Shown piece after piece: positions 41,021 through 50,891 of a DNA stretch of 64,000 bases. The DNA is from Paenibacillus chondroitinus NBRC 15376 (lineage in GTDB: Bacteria > Bacillota > Bacilli > Paenibacillales > NBRC-103111). The DNA is taken from the NCBI RefSeq assembly GCF_004000765.1, contig NZ_BILW01000012.1, forward strand, positions 1 through 64,000, in the 5' to 3' direction. Under the pieces are notes generated by a model, which worked only from the letters and a program-made list of their open reading frames with translations, ran no database searches and was not told the origin of the DNA. The translations under genes were made by a program, and so were the position numbers. Within the stretch, counting starts at the first letter, position 1; the number at the start of each line of letters is the position of its first letter.

Positions 41021-42736
41021 TTATTTAATAACTTTCAACAAACGTTTTGCTGTACCATTAGCCGTTTCAATGGTTTCATACACATTCACAGTGAATGGAT
41101 AGCTGAATTGATCCGTTGTAATATTCGAAGCATCCAACGTCTGTACGCCGCTAATCAATTTATTGTCGCCATTGAAAGCCGCATCTTTGGAGCCAATGAC
41201 GCGACCTGCGTTATCGACGATTTCGAATCTCAATTTGGAGAAGTTATTGTCTACGACGACATTCTCTTTTTGCTCGATACCCAGATCAAGACGTACTTTG
41301 TACGTGTAAGTCAATTGAGGTGTCGTTACCGAGTTAACTGTCACATCATTGAATTTAAGATCAAATGGATACAAGGAAATCGTTGAGTCTGTATCTTCCT
41401 GCTGCAAATCCGTTTGCAGTGCTGCAATTGTTGTTGTGTATGGTGAAGCTGCAACAGAATCAAGCAACTTCAAGGAGAAGCTTGTTCCTGTTTCCGATTG
41501 CGGAACGATGTAAGAGTAGCTTACGACGTAGCTGAGACCCGGGTTCATCATTTGCGTCACATTGGCTTGGCGAGCTCCTTGGTACGTTAAACCTTGTGTG
41601 CTCACCAATTCCGATGCGAATGCTGGCAACGCGATTGGCGTTGTGCTCGTGTTCGTTAGTTTGAACTTGGCTACGGCAGTTTTATAACCCTCGCCTGGGT
41701 TTTCATGCAGGTGAAGCTCCATCAAAGACACTTGTGTCGATTTATCGACCACTTTCGTCAAGGCATCGAACGCGATCGGTTGACCGATCGTATAAGGAAC
41801 TGCTGTTGAAGTCCCTTGCTCTTTCGGCCATACAATAGCCAATTTACCTGTCGCTAATGTCGCCGCATCAGTTCCACCTTTCGGAACATAGTTATCTGTT
41901 GACAAGACAACCAAGTCAGACAAGGTCACGCCATTTTCAACCGGGATGGCAAAATGAATATATTTTTGCTCGCCGGCTTCCAAAGTGACTGGCTCTACTT
42001 CCGCGCGTTTTCCTTCGTAGTTCTTCGTTTCAGACTGCGCATCCATACGGAATGCTGGCACTGTTTCGCGGCCTGTGCCAGGGTTGCTAGCAAGAACAGT
42101 AACGACAGCTACACGGCCTGCGGTTGTATTTTGCATGGAAGCTTCGATTGCTGTATAGGTTAATCCGGAATTAACGCCTGGGATCGAGAACGATTGGCCC
42201 CAAGCAACGTTGGAGAGACTTTGCAACGCCGCACTTCCCGTTGCACCATACCATACGGAAGTGGTTGGCATAGCAAGCAGCGTTGTTTCCACTTTCGGGT
42301 ATGAGTAAACGTCAACGTTGACGAAGGATAACTGATCAATTGTGCCGATCTCCTTCGTATCAACGGCTGTCATATAAACAAGCTCGCCGATTTCTTTCGG
42401 CTGTAAGGACTCTTTATTGGTTCCGCTTGGTTTCAGCGTATAGGACACGCCGCTAGAAGTCTGCACGCGAAGCTCATGCTCTGGCACCCGGTTCTGTGTC
42501 ACGCCTCCATTGTATAGGCGAACAGTGACAGCAAGCTGTGAACCGGTAGCCGTTGGCGTCACGGCTACACTTTTCACGGCTGCGCGGATGTCACTTGTCA
42601 GTCCATAATTGACTGAAGGGCTGCTGACTGGCGCTGTTGGCGCAGCATCGGCTGCCCATACGGCGGTGCCGCCTTGCACGATCATAGCGCCAAGCATAAT
42701 CGCGGTCAGACTGTTTTTCCATGGTCTTTTTTTCAT
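41021..42736 (-). CDS. large secreted protein of the RND efflux operon
   Basis: The frame opens at 42814, inside the adaptor gene; ATG 42736 after GAGGAG gives 571 residues with a clear signal peptide (KKRPWKNSLTAIMLGAMIVQ, then GGTAVWAAD). The mature part is Thr/Ser/Val-rich and beta-strand in character, with three or four repeated modules, each with a conserved pattern of the kind YTAIEASMQNTTAGRVAVVT or VNYGLTSDIRAAV. I do not recognise a family. It is third in an operon after an RND permease and its adaptor, so it probably serves the same transport or envelope function outside the membrane, possibly as a large accessory subunit. Confidence 0.75.
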   Translation of the reverse strand: MKKRPWKNSLTAIMLGAMIVQGGTAVWAADAAPTAPVSSPSVNYGLTSDIRAAVKSVAVTPTATGSQLAVTVRLYNGGVTQNRVPEHELRVQTSSGVSYTLKPSGTNKESLQPKEIGELVYMTAVDTKEIGTIDQLSFVNVDVYSYPKVETTLLAMPTTSVWYGATGSAALQSLSNVAWGQSFSIPGVNSGLTYTAIEASMQNTTAGRVAVVTVLASNPGTGRETVPAFRMDAQSETKNYEGKRAEVEPVTLEAGEQKYIHFAIPVENGVTLSDLVVLSTDNYVPKGGTDAATLATGKLAIVWPKEQGTSTAVPYTIGQPIAFDALTKVVDKSTQVSLMELHLHENPGEGYKTAVAKFKLTNTSTTPIALPAFASELVSTQGLTYQGARQANVTQMMNPGLSYVVSYSYIVPQSETGTSFSLKLLDSVAASPYTTTIAALQTDLQQEDTDSTISLYPFDLKFNDVTVNSVTTPQLTYTYKVRLDLGIEQKENVVVDNNFSKLRFEIVDNAGRVIGSKDAAFNGDNKLISGVQTLDASNITTDQFSYPFTVNVYETIETANGTAKRLLKVIK

Positions 42737-42773
42737 GTGTATACACTCCTCTTTGTGTAGTTTCGCTGCTGGT

Positions 42774-44072
42774 TTATTTCGCTGCCGGTGTCGCACTCGC
42801 AGCTGGGGAAGCACTAGCGCTCTCTACCTTTTGTCCGTCCTTCAAAGTGTTCTGTCCGGAAGTGACTAATTTCTCGCCATCTTTGACGCCATCGATTACT
42901 TCTTGGAACTCTCCACTGATACGTCCAAGTTTCACTTTACGTTTCACATATTGATCGCCTTGTTCAACAAAGACAAACGTATCTGATTCTTCACGAATTA
43001 CGCTTAACGTTGGAATCGCAACAACTTGTTCTTCGGTTTCTGTCGTTAGCTGCACCATGAATCTGCTACCTGGCTGAAGCTGGTGATCACTGTTTGGAAC
43101 TTCCAACTCAAGCGTGTATGTTTTGGTTGCCGCGCTCATAATCGGAGCTAAATAGCTGATTTTTGCTGTTCCTTTTTTGTCCGGTGTATCTGGATTATAG
43201 TAAACCAGCTCTTGTTTCCCTTTTACAAGCTGGTAATTGGTTTCCGTAAGCTCCGTTTTGATTTTAATCGGATCAATTTGCTGTACTTGACCGACCTTAC
43301 CGGCAGCCGCGGAGATCGTTTGTCCAACGACCACATTGAAGTCCGTTAGTACGCCACTGCCCGGTGCTTTAACTTCATAATTCTCCAGGGAACGAGTCGC
43401 ATCCTCTAAAGCTAAGCTGGCAGATTCTGCCTGCGTTTGAGCGGAAGAGATCGAATCGGAATTGTCAAAGGCCGACAGCTTGCTTTGCGCTGCTTCCAAG
43501 TTCATTTGCGCACTGTCCAAAGCTTGCTTCATTTGGTCCACTTGATGCTGAACCGCCGTTCCTGCATCAAAATCATTACGCATTTTGTTGTAATCTTGCT
43601 GTGCGTTAGTCAAAGCGGTTTGTGATCTTGTCACATTGTCCGCCAAATCCTTGCGGTTGTTCACTTTGTTGTCTCGTGCTTGCTGTAAAGATTCTTGCGC
43701 ACTTTTCAAAGCTAGCTCGCTTTTCCGTTGTGCGGACAAGGCGTCTTTATTATCGATAACAAAGAGAACTTCACCTTTTTCCACGTACTCTCCTCGTTTT
43801 TTCACCACGTTCAGCACTTCACCGTTTGCTTTTGAAACAACATCCAGCGTCGTTCCTGCCGCTACATCGGCAACTTGCTCTATAGGATTGCTAATTTTTT
43901 GCTTCTTAACAGCCTCGGTTTTAACCGCTTTTGGCGCTAACGAAACCGTTGCAGCCCCTTTAGCTCCTGGCGCGGAACAGGCGGACGCTAAGACCGCAGC
44001 TGCGGTCAATAGCGCAATTACGCCCATCGAGCGATATTTAAGTTTACGTTTTCTCGAACTATCGTTAATCAT
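42774..44072 (-). CDS. RND efflux adaptor, HlyD/AcrA type lipoprotein
   Basis: 432 residues. A membrane-spanning signal with lipobox LASAC (Cys about 32) makes it a lipoprotein outside the membrane, as usual for RND adaptors in Gram-positives. After the first barrel-sandwich half comes a long coiled coil (about 110-225; SALALKSAQESLQQARDNK region), then the second half (ENYEVKAPGSGVLTDFNVVV) and beta-barrel domains. The tail is Ala/Ser/Pro-rich. It lies 12 bp downstream of the RND permease and 37 bp before the secreted protein gene. Confidence 0.88.
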   Translation of the reverse strand: MINDSSRKRKLKYRSMGVIALLTAAAVLASACSAPGAKGAATVSLAPKAVKTEAVKKQKISNPIEQVADVAAGTTLDVVSKANGEVLNVVKKRGEYVEKGEVLFVIDNKDALSAQRKSELALKSAQESLQQARDNKVNNRKDLADNVTRSQTALTNAQQDYNKMRNDFDAGTAVQHQVDQMKQALDSAQMNLEAAQSKLSAFDNSDSISSAQTQAESASLALEDATRSLENYEVKAPGSGVLTDFNVVVGQTISAAAGKVGQVQQIDPIKIKTELTETNYQLVKGKQELVYYNPDTPDKKGTAKISYLAPIMSAATKTYTLELEVPNSDHQLQPGSRFMVQLTTETEEQVVAIPTLSVIREESDTFVFVEQGDQYVKRKVKLGRISGEFQEVIDGVKDGEKLVTSGQNTLKDGQKVESASASPAASATPAAK

Positions 44073-44084
44073 CTATGTGCCTCC

Positions 44085-47000
44085 TTATACCTCTATCGTA
44101 CTTGTGGTTGTGTTTTGGTCATTTTTTTTACGATTGAACATACGACCCATTCGGTTCTTAATGCTTTCAATCAACTCGTACACAATAGGTACGACAACTA
44201 GCGTTAGAACCGTAGAGGTAATCAGACCACCGATAACGACAACACCAAGTCCTTTACCGATCAGCCCGCCCTCTGCAGAAATACCTAAGGCCAGCGGCAC
44301 CAAAGCCATAATCGTAGCTCCAGCTGTCATAATAATCGGACGAAGTCTCACTTTCCCTGCTTCAATTAAAGCATGGCGAACCGTGTAGCCTTCATGGCGC
44401 AGCTGCTGCGCACGGTCGATTAAGACGATGGCATTCGTGACGACGATACCGATGAGCATGAGGAAACCAATCATAGAAGTAACCGTTAGTGGCTCGTGCG
44501 CAATAACGAGTCCGAGCAACCCTCCGATAACCGCAAGCGGTAGAGAGAACAAGATAGCAAATGGTGCACTTGCGTTTCCAAAAGCTAGAACCATGATCAG
44601 GTAAACTACGAAAACTGCTGCTCCCATCGCGACAAACAATTGACCGAAGCTCTCATTAACATCGTCGGAAACACCCGTCACTTTCGGTGTTACGCCTTCC
44701 GGTAATTCAACATCTTTTAATGCCGCGGTAAGCTTAGCACTTACGCCGGTTTTATTTGCATCATTAATTTTCGCGGATACTTTGACAAGCTGCTGCTGAT
44801 CTTCACGTGCAAGGGACGCAGCACCCTTCGTTTCGTTAATTTTGGCTACTTCCTTCAATAGAATCGTTGAACCATTTGATCCGGCTAATGGAATGTTGCC
44901 CAGCTTTTCAAGCGTGTTTTTATCCGATTTGTCTAACGATACCGTTGTGGTATATGTGATATTATCGAATTTCATATCTCCCAGACTTTGCTTTTGAATC
45001 CAGGCGCGTGCTGTATCTCGAACAGATGAGGCGCTTAAGCCATAAGCTCTTACTTTATTCTGATCCACAGCAATCTCTATTTCTGTTTTGGCATCACTTA
45101 AATTATCTTCAATCTCAGAAAGCTCAGGGAAAGTTTGCAGTTTGTCTTTAACCATTTTAGCTGCTTTCTCCAATTGAAGTTGGTCATCGCCTTGCAGCGT
45201 ATAGGCAAAGTCCGTCGATGAAACGCCGAAGTCACCTTCCATCGATTTTGGCTCAACTTCAGAGCCGGCTGGCAATTCAGAGAGAATATAAGCCTTCATT
45301 TCATCTTTTACTTGATTGCCATCTACTTTGTCATTTACTTGTACGAAAATTTGTGACGCATACGGTGTACGCTCATCGTCATTGCCGGCATAACCGACTA
45401 AGGATTCTACAAATTTGAAAACTGGCTCACCATTTGAGTCTTTCGTATCTAATAAGACTTTTTCGATTTCCTTTGTTTTTGCATCAGTTGCTTCAAAAGA
45501 AGTTGAATATGGCAATTTCAGTTGGAAATACATCGTCGTCGCGGCGCTTGATTCAGGCAAGAAGGCCACGGACAAGAATGGAATCGTACTAGCCATTGTC
45601 ACAACGAGCATCAGCGCTGAGATAAGCAGCGTTTTGATTCTGTTTTTCAAACTCCAAGTCAATACTTTCTCATAGAACGTTGTTAACTTCGTTGGTGCCG
45701 ACTCATCATGATGCACTTTGCTTGGTTTACTGCGAAGCACAAGCAGTTTAGCCAGCATCGGAATAACCGTTAAAGCAACTATCAAGGAAGAAAGCAACGC
45801 ACAAGCAATTGTTAAGGCAAATGGTCTAAAGAATCCGCCGACAACGCCCGTAACCAAAGCGAGTGGTGCGAATACCCCAACCGTTGCAAGTGTCGAGGAC
45901 GTAATGGCCATTGAAACTTGTTTCGTTGCTAGAGCAATAACGGACTCATTACGCTCCTGTGCTTTCTGCAAGGAGGCATATATATTTTCAATAACGACAA
46001 TCGAGTCATCCACGACCCGGCCTACGGCAATAAAAATACCGCCGAGCGTCATCGTATTGAGCGTTAAACCTAGGGTAGACATTAATAGTAAAGTAATCAA
46101 AATGGAAAGTGGAATCGAAACCAGAACAATAAGCGTCATCCGAACATTACGAAGGAAAATCAGAATCATTAAGGATGCCAGAATAGCCCCTACGATACCT
46201 TCACGAATTAGTCCTGCAATGGATTCGTTAATTTGGTCTGCGCTATCGTACGTATTCTTGAAAGTAACGTTAGGCAAAGTTGTTTTCCATTCATTAATTT
46301 GTTTCTGAATTTCATCGGAGAAATCAACCGCGTTCGCACTGCCTGCTTTGTACAAAATCATCCCAATTGCCGGCTTGCTATCCAGTCGACCAATGAAATC
46401 AGATTCCGTAATCGCTTTGACATTTGCAACCTGATCCAGCGTTACGATATCACCTTTTGGCGTTGTAATTTCGAGCTGCTCCAAATCGTACAAGCTGGTC
46501 AAGTTGCCCGTTACACGCGTCATCTTGTCATTGCCGCTGATTTCTACACTGCCAATCGGACTTTTCGTCGCAGCAGCATTAATCGCATTCGACACCATGC
46601 CTGGCGATAGACCATAGACATCAAGCGCGGCGGCATCAAGCTCAATATCCAGCGAGGTGTCTCTGGCGCCGATTACGTCCATATGGTCAATCCCTTTAAT
46701 TCCTTCAAGAGCTGGCTTGATTTTATCTTTAAAAGATTTATCAAGCTCCGTTTGGCTGATTCCATTATCCGCATAAGCAACTAAGTAGTTGGAAGGGAAG
46801 GAAGCCGCGCCAAAAGTTGAAGCTTTCGGTGTTCCAGCCGTAGCCGGAAGAGAAACTTCAGCAAGCATATCCTGTACAGCTTGCTTCTTCTTATCTGTGT
46901 CTACATTCTGTTTGAACATCAAAATAATCATGGAAAAGTTATCACTTGATGTCGACGTCATCGAATCCAAATCTTCGATATTGGCCAACTTCTTCTCAAT

Positions 47001-47198
47001 GGGTGATGTAATTTCATCCATGACATCCTTTGGTGCACCTGTATACGTAGTCGTTACAGCAACTACCGGAAAAGAAACGTTCGGCATGTTCTCTACTTTA
47101 AGCTGCGATGAAGAATACAAGCCGCCTACAAAAAGCATGATCATGATAATGAATAATGCCGAAACATTTTTCATGGAAAAGTACGTGAGTCGATTCAT
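44085..47198 (-). CDS. RND-family efflux permease (SwrC/AcrB type)
   Basis: 1037 residues with the AcrB layout: TM1, a large outer loop, TM2-6, TM7, a second outer loop and TM8-12. The TM4 proton-relay pair is seen in AVGRVVDDSIVVIENIY (Asp-Asp), and the family's TM2-3 and TM11 repeats GIVGAILASLMILIFLRN and SMIGFLMLIGIVVTNAIVL are clear. The Gram-positive family member best known is SwrC (surfactin export in B. subtilis). With the adaptor lipoprotein it would form a tripartite-like pump. First gene after a terminator downstream of the TCS pair. Confidence 0.93.
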   Translation of the reverse strand: MNRLTYFSMKNVSALFIIMIMLFVGGLYSSSQLKVENMPNVSFPVVAVTTTYTGAPKDVMDEITSPIEKKLANIEDLDSMTSTSSDNFSMIILMFKQNVDTDKKKQAVQDMLAEVSLPATAGTPKASTFGAASFPSNYLVAYADNGISQTELDKSFKDKIKPALEGIKGIDHMDVIGARDTSLDIELDAAALDVYGLSPGMVSNAINAAATKSPIGSVEISGNDKMTRVTGNLTSLYDLEQLEITTPKGDIVTLDQVANVKAITESDFIGRLDSKPAIGMILYKAGSANAVDFSDEIQKQINEWKTTLPNVTFKNTYDSADQINESIAGLIREGIVGAILASLMILIFLRNVRMTLIVLVSIPLSILITLLLMSTLGLTLNTMTLGGIFIAVGRVVDDSIVVIENIYASLQKAQERNESVIALATKQVSMAITSSTLATVGVFAPLALVTGVVGGFFRPFALTIACALLSSLIVALTVIPMLAKLLVLRSKPSKVHHDESAPTKLTTFYEKVLTWSLKNRIKTLLISALMLVVTMASTIPFLSVAFLPESSAATTMYFQLKLPYSTSFEATDAKTKEIEKVLLDTKDSNGEPVFKFVESLVGYAGNDDERTPYASQIFVQVNDKVDGNQVKDEMKAYILSELPAGSEVEPKSMEGDFGVSSTDFAYTLQGDDQLQLEKAAKMVKDKLQTFPELSEIEDNLSDAKTEIEIAVDQNKVRAYGLSASSVRDTARAWIQKQSLGDMKFDNITYTTTVSLDKSDKNTLEKLGNIPLAGSNGSTILLKEVAKINETKGAASLAREDQQQLVKVSAKINDANKTGVSAKLTAALKDVELPEGVTPKVTGVSDDVNESFGQLFVAMGAAVFVVYLIMVLAFGNASAPFAILFSLPLAVIGGLLGLVIAHEPLTVTSMIGFLMLIGIVVTNAIVLIDRAQQLRHEGYTVRHALIEAGKVRLRPIIMTAGATIMALVPLALGISAEGGLIGKGLGVVVIGGLITSTVLTLVVVPIVYELIESIKNRMGRMFNRKKNDQNTTTSTIEV

Positions 47199-47273
47199 TC
47201 CTTTACTCCCCTCATCTAATGATTGTTTCTATAAGATACATTTCAAATATGAACCCAATATGAACAAACGCCA

Positions 47274-47302
47274 AAAAAGCCTGGAAATAAACTTTCCAAG
47301 CT
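47274..47302 (-). terminator. terminator between the kinase and the RND operon
   Basis: AAGC-TGGAAA and TTTCCA-GCTT arms around TAAAC; a T tract follows on the minus strand. It leaves the RND genes to their own promoter, somewhere in 47199-47273. Confidence 0.7.
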
Positions 47303-47309
47303 TCAGTGT

Positions 47310-48704
47310 TCATGATTTCTTCAAGGTATAGGTTAAAATTGGCAAAGTGACTAAAAATTGAGTCCCTTTTCCTTCTTCGCTCCGAACTTCAATCGTGCCT
47401 TGGTGGAGGTCGATAATTTTTCTTACAATGGCAAGCCCGAGCCCGCTTCCCGTATCGCGCTGCCTAGCTTGATCTACTTTATAGAACCTCTCGAAAATCC
47501 GTCCTTGATCTTCCTCCGAAATCCCGATTCCATTGTCCTGAACCCAGATCTGAACACGATCTCTTAAAGGGACAAGTTTGACAAAAATATGCCCGCCCAC
47601 AGGTGTAAATTTGACCGCATTCCCGATCAAGTTCATCCAAACCTGGTTCAATTGATCGGCATCCGCCGAAATTTTCACGCGCGGCAATGACAAGTCCATA
47701 TCAAGCTGTTTCTCTGACCATAATGGCTCATAGAAAACAACAATTCTTCGCAGCTGTTCATCCAAGTCAAACGTCGTCGGGTTAAACGGGTGATGCTCGG
47801 ATTCGAGCGAAGCCAATTTCAGCAAATTATCACTGAGCCGAGATAACCGATCGCTTTCCCGTTCAATGATTTCCAGATAACGCAGACGCTCTGACTCATC
47901 GATTTCGGACCCACGCAATGCTTTAGAGAAGCCGCGGATCGACGTAAGCGGAGTTTGAAACTCATGCGATACATTCGAAACAAAATCCTGCCGCATCTGC
48001 TCAAGCTGCTTCAGCTCGCCAGCCATATGATTGAAGCTGTCAGCCAGCTGTCCCAGCTCGTCCTTCTGTTTTACAGCAACGTGCACGTTGAAATTCCCAC
48101 GAGCAAGCCTCTGCGTAGCAACTGTCAATTTCTTCAGCGGATTAACCAGGTATCGCGAAGCAACGAGAATGAGCAGGCTGCCTACGACAAGCACAATAAC
48201 AAGAACCGTAATGATCGCTGTCTGTACTTGACGACGGGTCGTTTCAGATAAATTCGGATGAATGAAGAGAGCATATGTCTTGCCACCGAGCACAAGAGGA
48301 ATGCCAACTTTCATCTCCCCAATCGGATCTTTGATCAAACCGTAATCCAAGCTTTTGAATACGCTGCCGTTCAAAACATAAGCGACTTCCGAGGCGCTGA
48401 TACGGGGAACTCCTTTTTTATTTAAAGAAACTGCTGTCATCGGATGGCCCTGTTCATTGAAAAGCGTGAAAATATAATTTTCATTAAACCGATTGCTCTC
48501 CGTCACGAACGTATCCAACTGCCTCACTTGCATATCTTCGCTAAGCTTAACGATCTGACTGCCTATGGTGAGCATTTCATCCTGAAATTCGCTCGTTATC
48601 AAACTTCTGAAAAATAACGTTGCGAGCGGAAAAGCCACAGACACACTCACGACTACAACGGCCAAGAAAGTCAGCACCACACGGAGGTAGAGCGACTTGA
48701 TCAT
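47310..48704 (-). CDS. HAMP sensor histidine kinase
   Basis: 464 residues. Two membrane helices (about 8-30 and 165-185), an outer sensor domain, HAMP (LVNPLKKLTVATQRLARGNF), HisKA with VSNVSHEFQTPLTSIRGFSK, and an ATPase domain with LIGNAVKFTP, DNGIGIS, FERFYKVDQ and GSGLGLAIV. The H-box has HEFQ where most have HELR, as in other Bacillales kinases of this sort. Coupled to the upstream regulator by an overlap (48701-48704). The RND genes 110 bp downstream are the likely target. Confidence 0.9.
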   Translation of the reverse strand: MIKSLYLRVVLTFLAVVVVSVSVAFPLATLFFRSLITSEFQDEMLTIGSQIVKLSEDMQVRQLDTFVTESNRFNENYIFTLFNEQGHPMTAVSLNKKGVPRISASEVAYVLNGSVFKSLDYGLIKDPIGEMKVGIPLVLGGKTYALFIHPNLSETTRRQVQTAIITVLVIVLVVGSLLILVASRYLVNPLKKLTVATQRLARGNFNVHVAVKQKDELGQLADSFNHMAGELKQLEQMRQDFVSNVSHEFQTPLTSIRGFSKALRGSEIDESERLRYLEIIERESDRLSRLSDNLLKLASLESEHHPFNPTTFDLDEQLRRIVVFYEPLWSEKQLDMDLSLPRVKISADADQLNQVWMNLIGNAVKFTPVGGHIFVKLVPLRDRVQIWVQDNGIGISEEDQGRIFERFYKVDQARQRDTGSGLGLAIVRKIIDLHQGTIEVRSEEGKGTQFLVTLPILTYTLKKS

Positions 48705-49378
48705 GCTTTCACCTCAAGTCTATACCCCAATCCTCGGATCGTGGAAATCCGAAACTCTTCGGTCAGCGGCTCGAACCGCTCCCGCAGCCTTTTGACATGC
48801 ACATCAATCGTTCGATCATCGCCTTCGTAATCGATCCCCCAGATCTGTTCAATCAATTGGGTTCGCGTGAAAATTTGCGCCGGATAGCTGGCCAGCTTAT
48901 AAAGCAATTCAAATTCTTTCAAAGGGAGGGACAGTCGTTGATCTGGCAAACGAACTTCAAAGGCCGTTCGGTCAATGACGACATTGCCGACCGAGATGGT
49001 CTGCGAAGCGTTAATGCGATAGCGTTTCAGCAACGCTTTGACCCGCATCACCAGTTCCAAAGGGTCAAAAGGTTTCACGAGGTAATCGTCCGTGCCAAGC
49101 TGGAACCCTTTCACCTTATGTACGGACTCGCTTTTGGCCGTTACCATGAGCAGAGGCAAGTCTTCGTATCGCGCCCTGAGCTCGCGGCATAATTCCCAAC
49201 CGTCCATCAGGGGCATCATAATATCCAGGACGACCAAATCCGCCGGGGTCGTTTCGAGCAAGCTGAGTGCTTCAACGCCATTGCTCGCCTGCGTCACCGT
49301 CAAACCTTCTCCAACCAAATAGACACGTATCAGTTCCCTGATGTCCGCATCATCATCCACCACCATGATTCTGGTCAC
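48701..49378 (-). CDS. OmpR-family response regulator
   Basis: 225 residues: receiver with VVDDDAD, phospho-Asp in LVVLDIMMPLMDGWE and Lys in VKPFDPLE, then a winged helix (LSLPLKEFELLYKLASYP, then TIDVHVKRLRERFEPL and IRGLGYRLEV). It overlaps the kinase gene by four bases. It starts 36 bp after queC stop, so it may be reached by readthrough, but the two units look functionally separate. Confidence 0.92.
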   Translation of the reverse strand: MTRIMVVDDDADIRELIRVYLVGEGLTVTQASNGVEALSLLETTPADLVVLDIMMPLMDGWELCRELRARYEDLPLLMVTAKSESVHKVKGFQLGTDDYLVKPFDPLELVMRVKALLKRYRINASQTISVGNVVIDRTAFEVRLPDQRLSLPLKEFELLYKLASYPAQIFTRTQLIEQIWGIDYEGDDRTIDVHVKRLRERFEPLTEEFRISTIRGLGYRLEVKA

Positions 49379-49413
49379 GAATCGCCCTGCCTTTCATTCA
49401 GCTTTTGAACTAC

Positions 49414-50121
49414 TTACAGATACGGAATCGGATCTTTCGAGCCTGCTTCTTCAAAGCCCTTCAAACGCAGACGGCAGCTGTCGCAAACGCCGCAGGCCTC
49501 AGCTTTTCCGTTATAGCAAGAAGTCGTCAGCTCGTAGGGAACTCCGATTTTCAATCCTTCCTCGATGATTTTCGCTTTCGTCCAATCAATCAGAGGCGTT
49601 TCAATCGTGATGCCTTTCCCTTCCACACCAACTTTCGTTGCCAGGGCTATGACTTCTTCCACCTTATGAATAAATTCCGGACGGCAATCCGGGTAACCGC
49701 TGTAATCGAGGGCATTCACACCGATGTAGATCGCCACGGAGCCTGTTACTTCCGCATAAGACGTTGCGATGGAGAGAAAGAGCAAATTACGTCCAGGCAC
49801 GTAAGTCACCGGGATTTCGGATTCCTCCGCTTCTCCATTCATCACGTTCGGCACATCAATGGTATCGTCCGTTAAGGCGCTGCCGCCAAAATCACGCAGG
49901 AAATCAAGCTTAATGATTTTGTGGCGCTGGCTCACGCCATAATGCTCCGCGACTTGCTTCGCATTTTCAATTTCAATTTTGTGGCGCTGTCCATAGTCAA
50001 AAGAAATCGGATACAGGTCGTATCCCGCCTCTTTGGCAATTCCCATGCAAGTGGTACTGTCCAGGCCTCCGCTCAGAATAACAACGGCTCTTTTGTTCTT
50101 ATCGCTGTTCGTGCTCATCAT
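49414..50121 (-). CDS. queC: 7-cyano-7-deazaguanine synthase
   Basis: 235 residues; tandem ATG codons, first used. PP-loop SGGLDSTTC near 17-25, VPGRNLLFLSIA in the middle, the ALDYSGYPDCRPEF substrate-binding motif and the zinc-site Cys set CYNG-x4-ACGVCDSCRLR at the end. It makes preQ0 from carboxydeazaguanine with ATP and ammonia. It is the third gene of a queDEC unit. No queF gene follows, so preQ0 reduction must be encoded elsewhere. Confidence 0.96.
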   Translation of the reverse strand: MMSTNSDKNKRAVVILSGGLDSTTCMGIAKEAGYDLYPISFDYGQRHKIEIENAKQVAEHYGVSQRHKIIKLDFLRDFGGSALTDDTIDVPNVMNGEAEESEIPVTYVPGRNLLFLSIATSYAEVTGSVAIYIGVNALDYSGYPDCRPEFIHKVEEVIALATKVGVEGKGITIETPLIDWTKAKIIEEGLKIGVPYELTTSCYNGKAEACGVCDSCRLRLKGFEEAGSKDPIPYL

Positions 50122-50210
50122 GACACCTCATTTTTTCTTATTGTCGCAAGGATAAACGACTTCGTCGTCCTTTTATCTACTGAAAAAGGGATACCACGGC
50201 TGGCACGCGG

Positions 50211-50891
50211 CTAAACGCCGCGCATCGCCGGATCCCAAATAATCTTGTGCAGCTGCATATTCAGCTTAACTTTGGAAAGTCCCGCTTCCAGCATATGCTG
50301 GACGAGTTTGTGCGGCGGCATCGTCTCCCACACCGGGCTGAACATCGGCAGCGCCTTCGTCGGATACTTCTCCAGCACGTCCACCGCGGTGCGGAAGTCG
50401 TGCTCGCTGCCGATCACGAACTTCAGCTCATCCTGCTCGCGCAGCAAGCCGAAGTTGCTGACAATCATCTGCTCCATCTCACCGGAGTCAGGGAGCTTAA
50501 AGTCCATAATGTATCGCACCTTCGGAGAGGCGACACGCTCTACAAACATCGCAAGATCGATCGCGCCGTTCGTCTCGATGTGCAGGTCGTCGACCTGCTC
50601 CAGCTCGGCGAGCGCTTCGATCAATGCGAGCGACTTCTCGCCGTACAGGAGCGGCTCGCCGCCGGTGAGGCAAATATGCCGGGAGCGGAACGAAGTGACC
50701 TTGCTGACAATTTCAGCAATGGTCATGACGTTCTCCGCTTCCGCGGGCGGGTAGCTGTACTTGGTGTCACACCACGTGCAGCGCAGGTTGCAACCAAAAA
50801 GACGGACGAAGACCGTTGGGAACCCGGCACGGGTCCCTTCGCCTTCAACCGTCTCGAAGATCTCGACCATCGGAATGCGGATATCTCGCAT
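50211..50891 (-). CDS. queE: 7-carboxy-7-deazaguanine synthase (radical SAM)
   Basis: The frame extends to 50951, but the true start is ATG 50891, which overlaps the queD stop (TAATG) and follows GAGGAGGAAGAG. 226 residues. The CX3CX2C radical SAM motif is FGCNLRCTWCDTKYSY, with ICLTGGEPLL next. The enzyme turns carboxytetrahydropterin into carboxydeazaguanine. Second gene of the queDEC unit. Confidence 0.94.
   Translation of the reverse strand: MRDIRIPMVEIFETVEGEGTRAGFPTVFVRLFGCNLRCTWCDTKYSYPPAEAENVMTIAEIVSKVTSFRSRHICLTGGEPLLYGEKSLALIEALAELEQVDDLHIETNGAIDLAMFVERVASPKVRYIMDFKLPDSGEMEQMIVSNFGLLREQDELKFVIGSEHDFRTAVDVLEKYPTKALPMFSPVWETMPPHKLVQHMLEAGLSKVKLNMQLHKIIWDPAMRGV

Noticed and set aside
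45718-46308. Plus-strand 196-codon ORF inside the RND permease gene
   Set aside because: Antisense frame of a permease with full family motifs; Thr/Ile/Ser-rich composition typical of a mirror frame.
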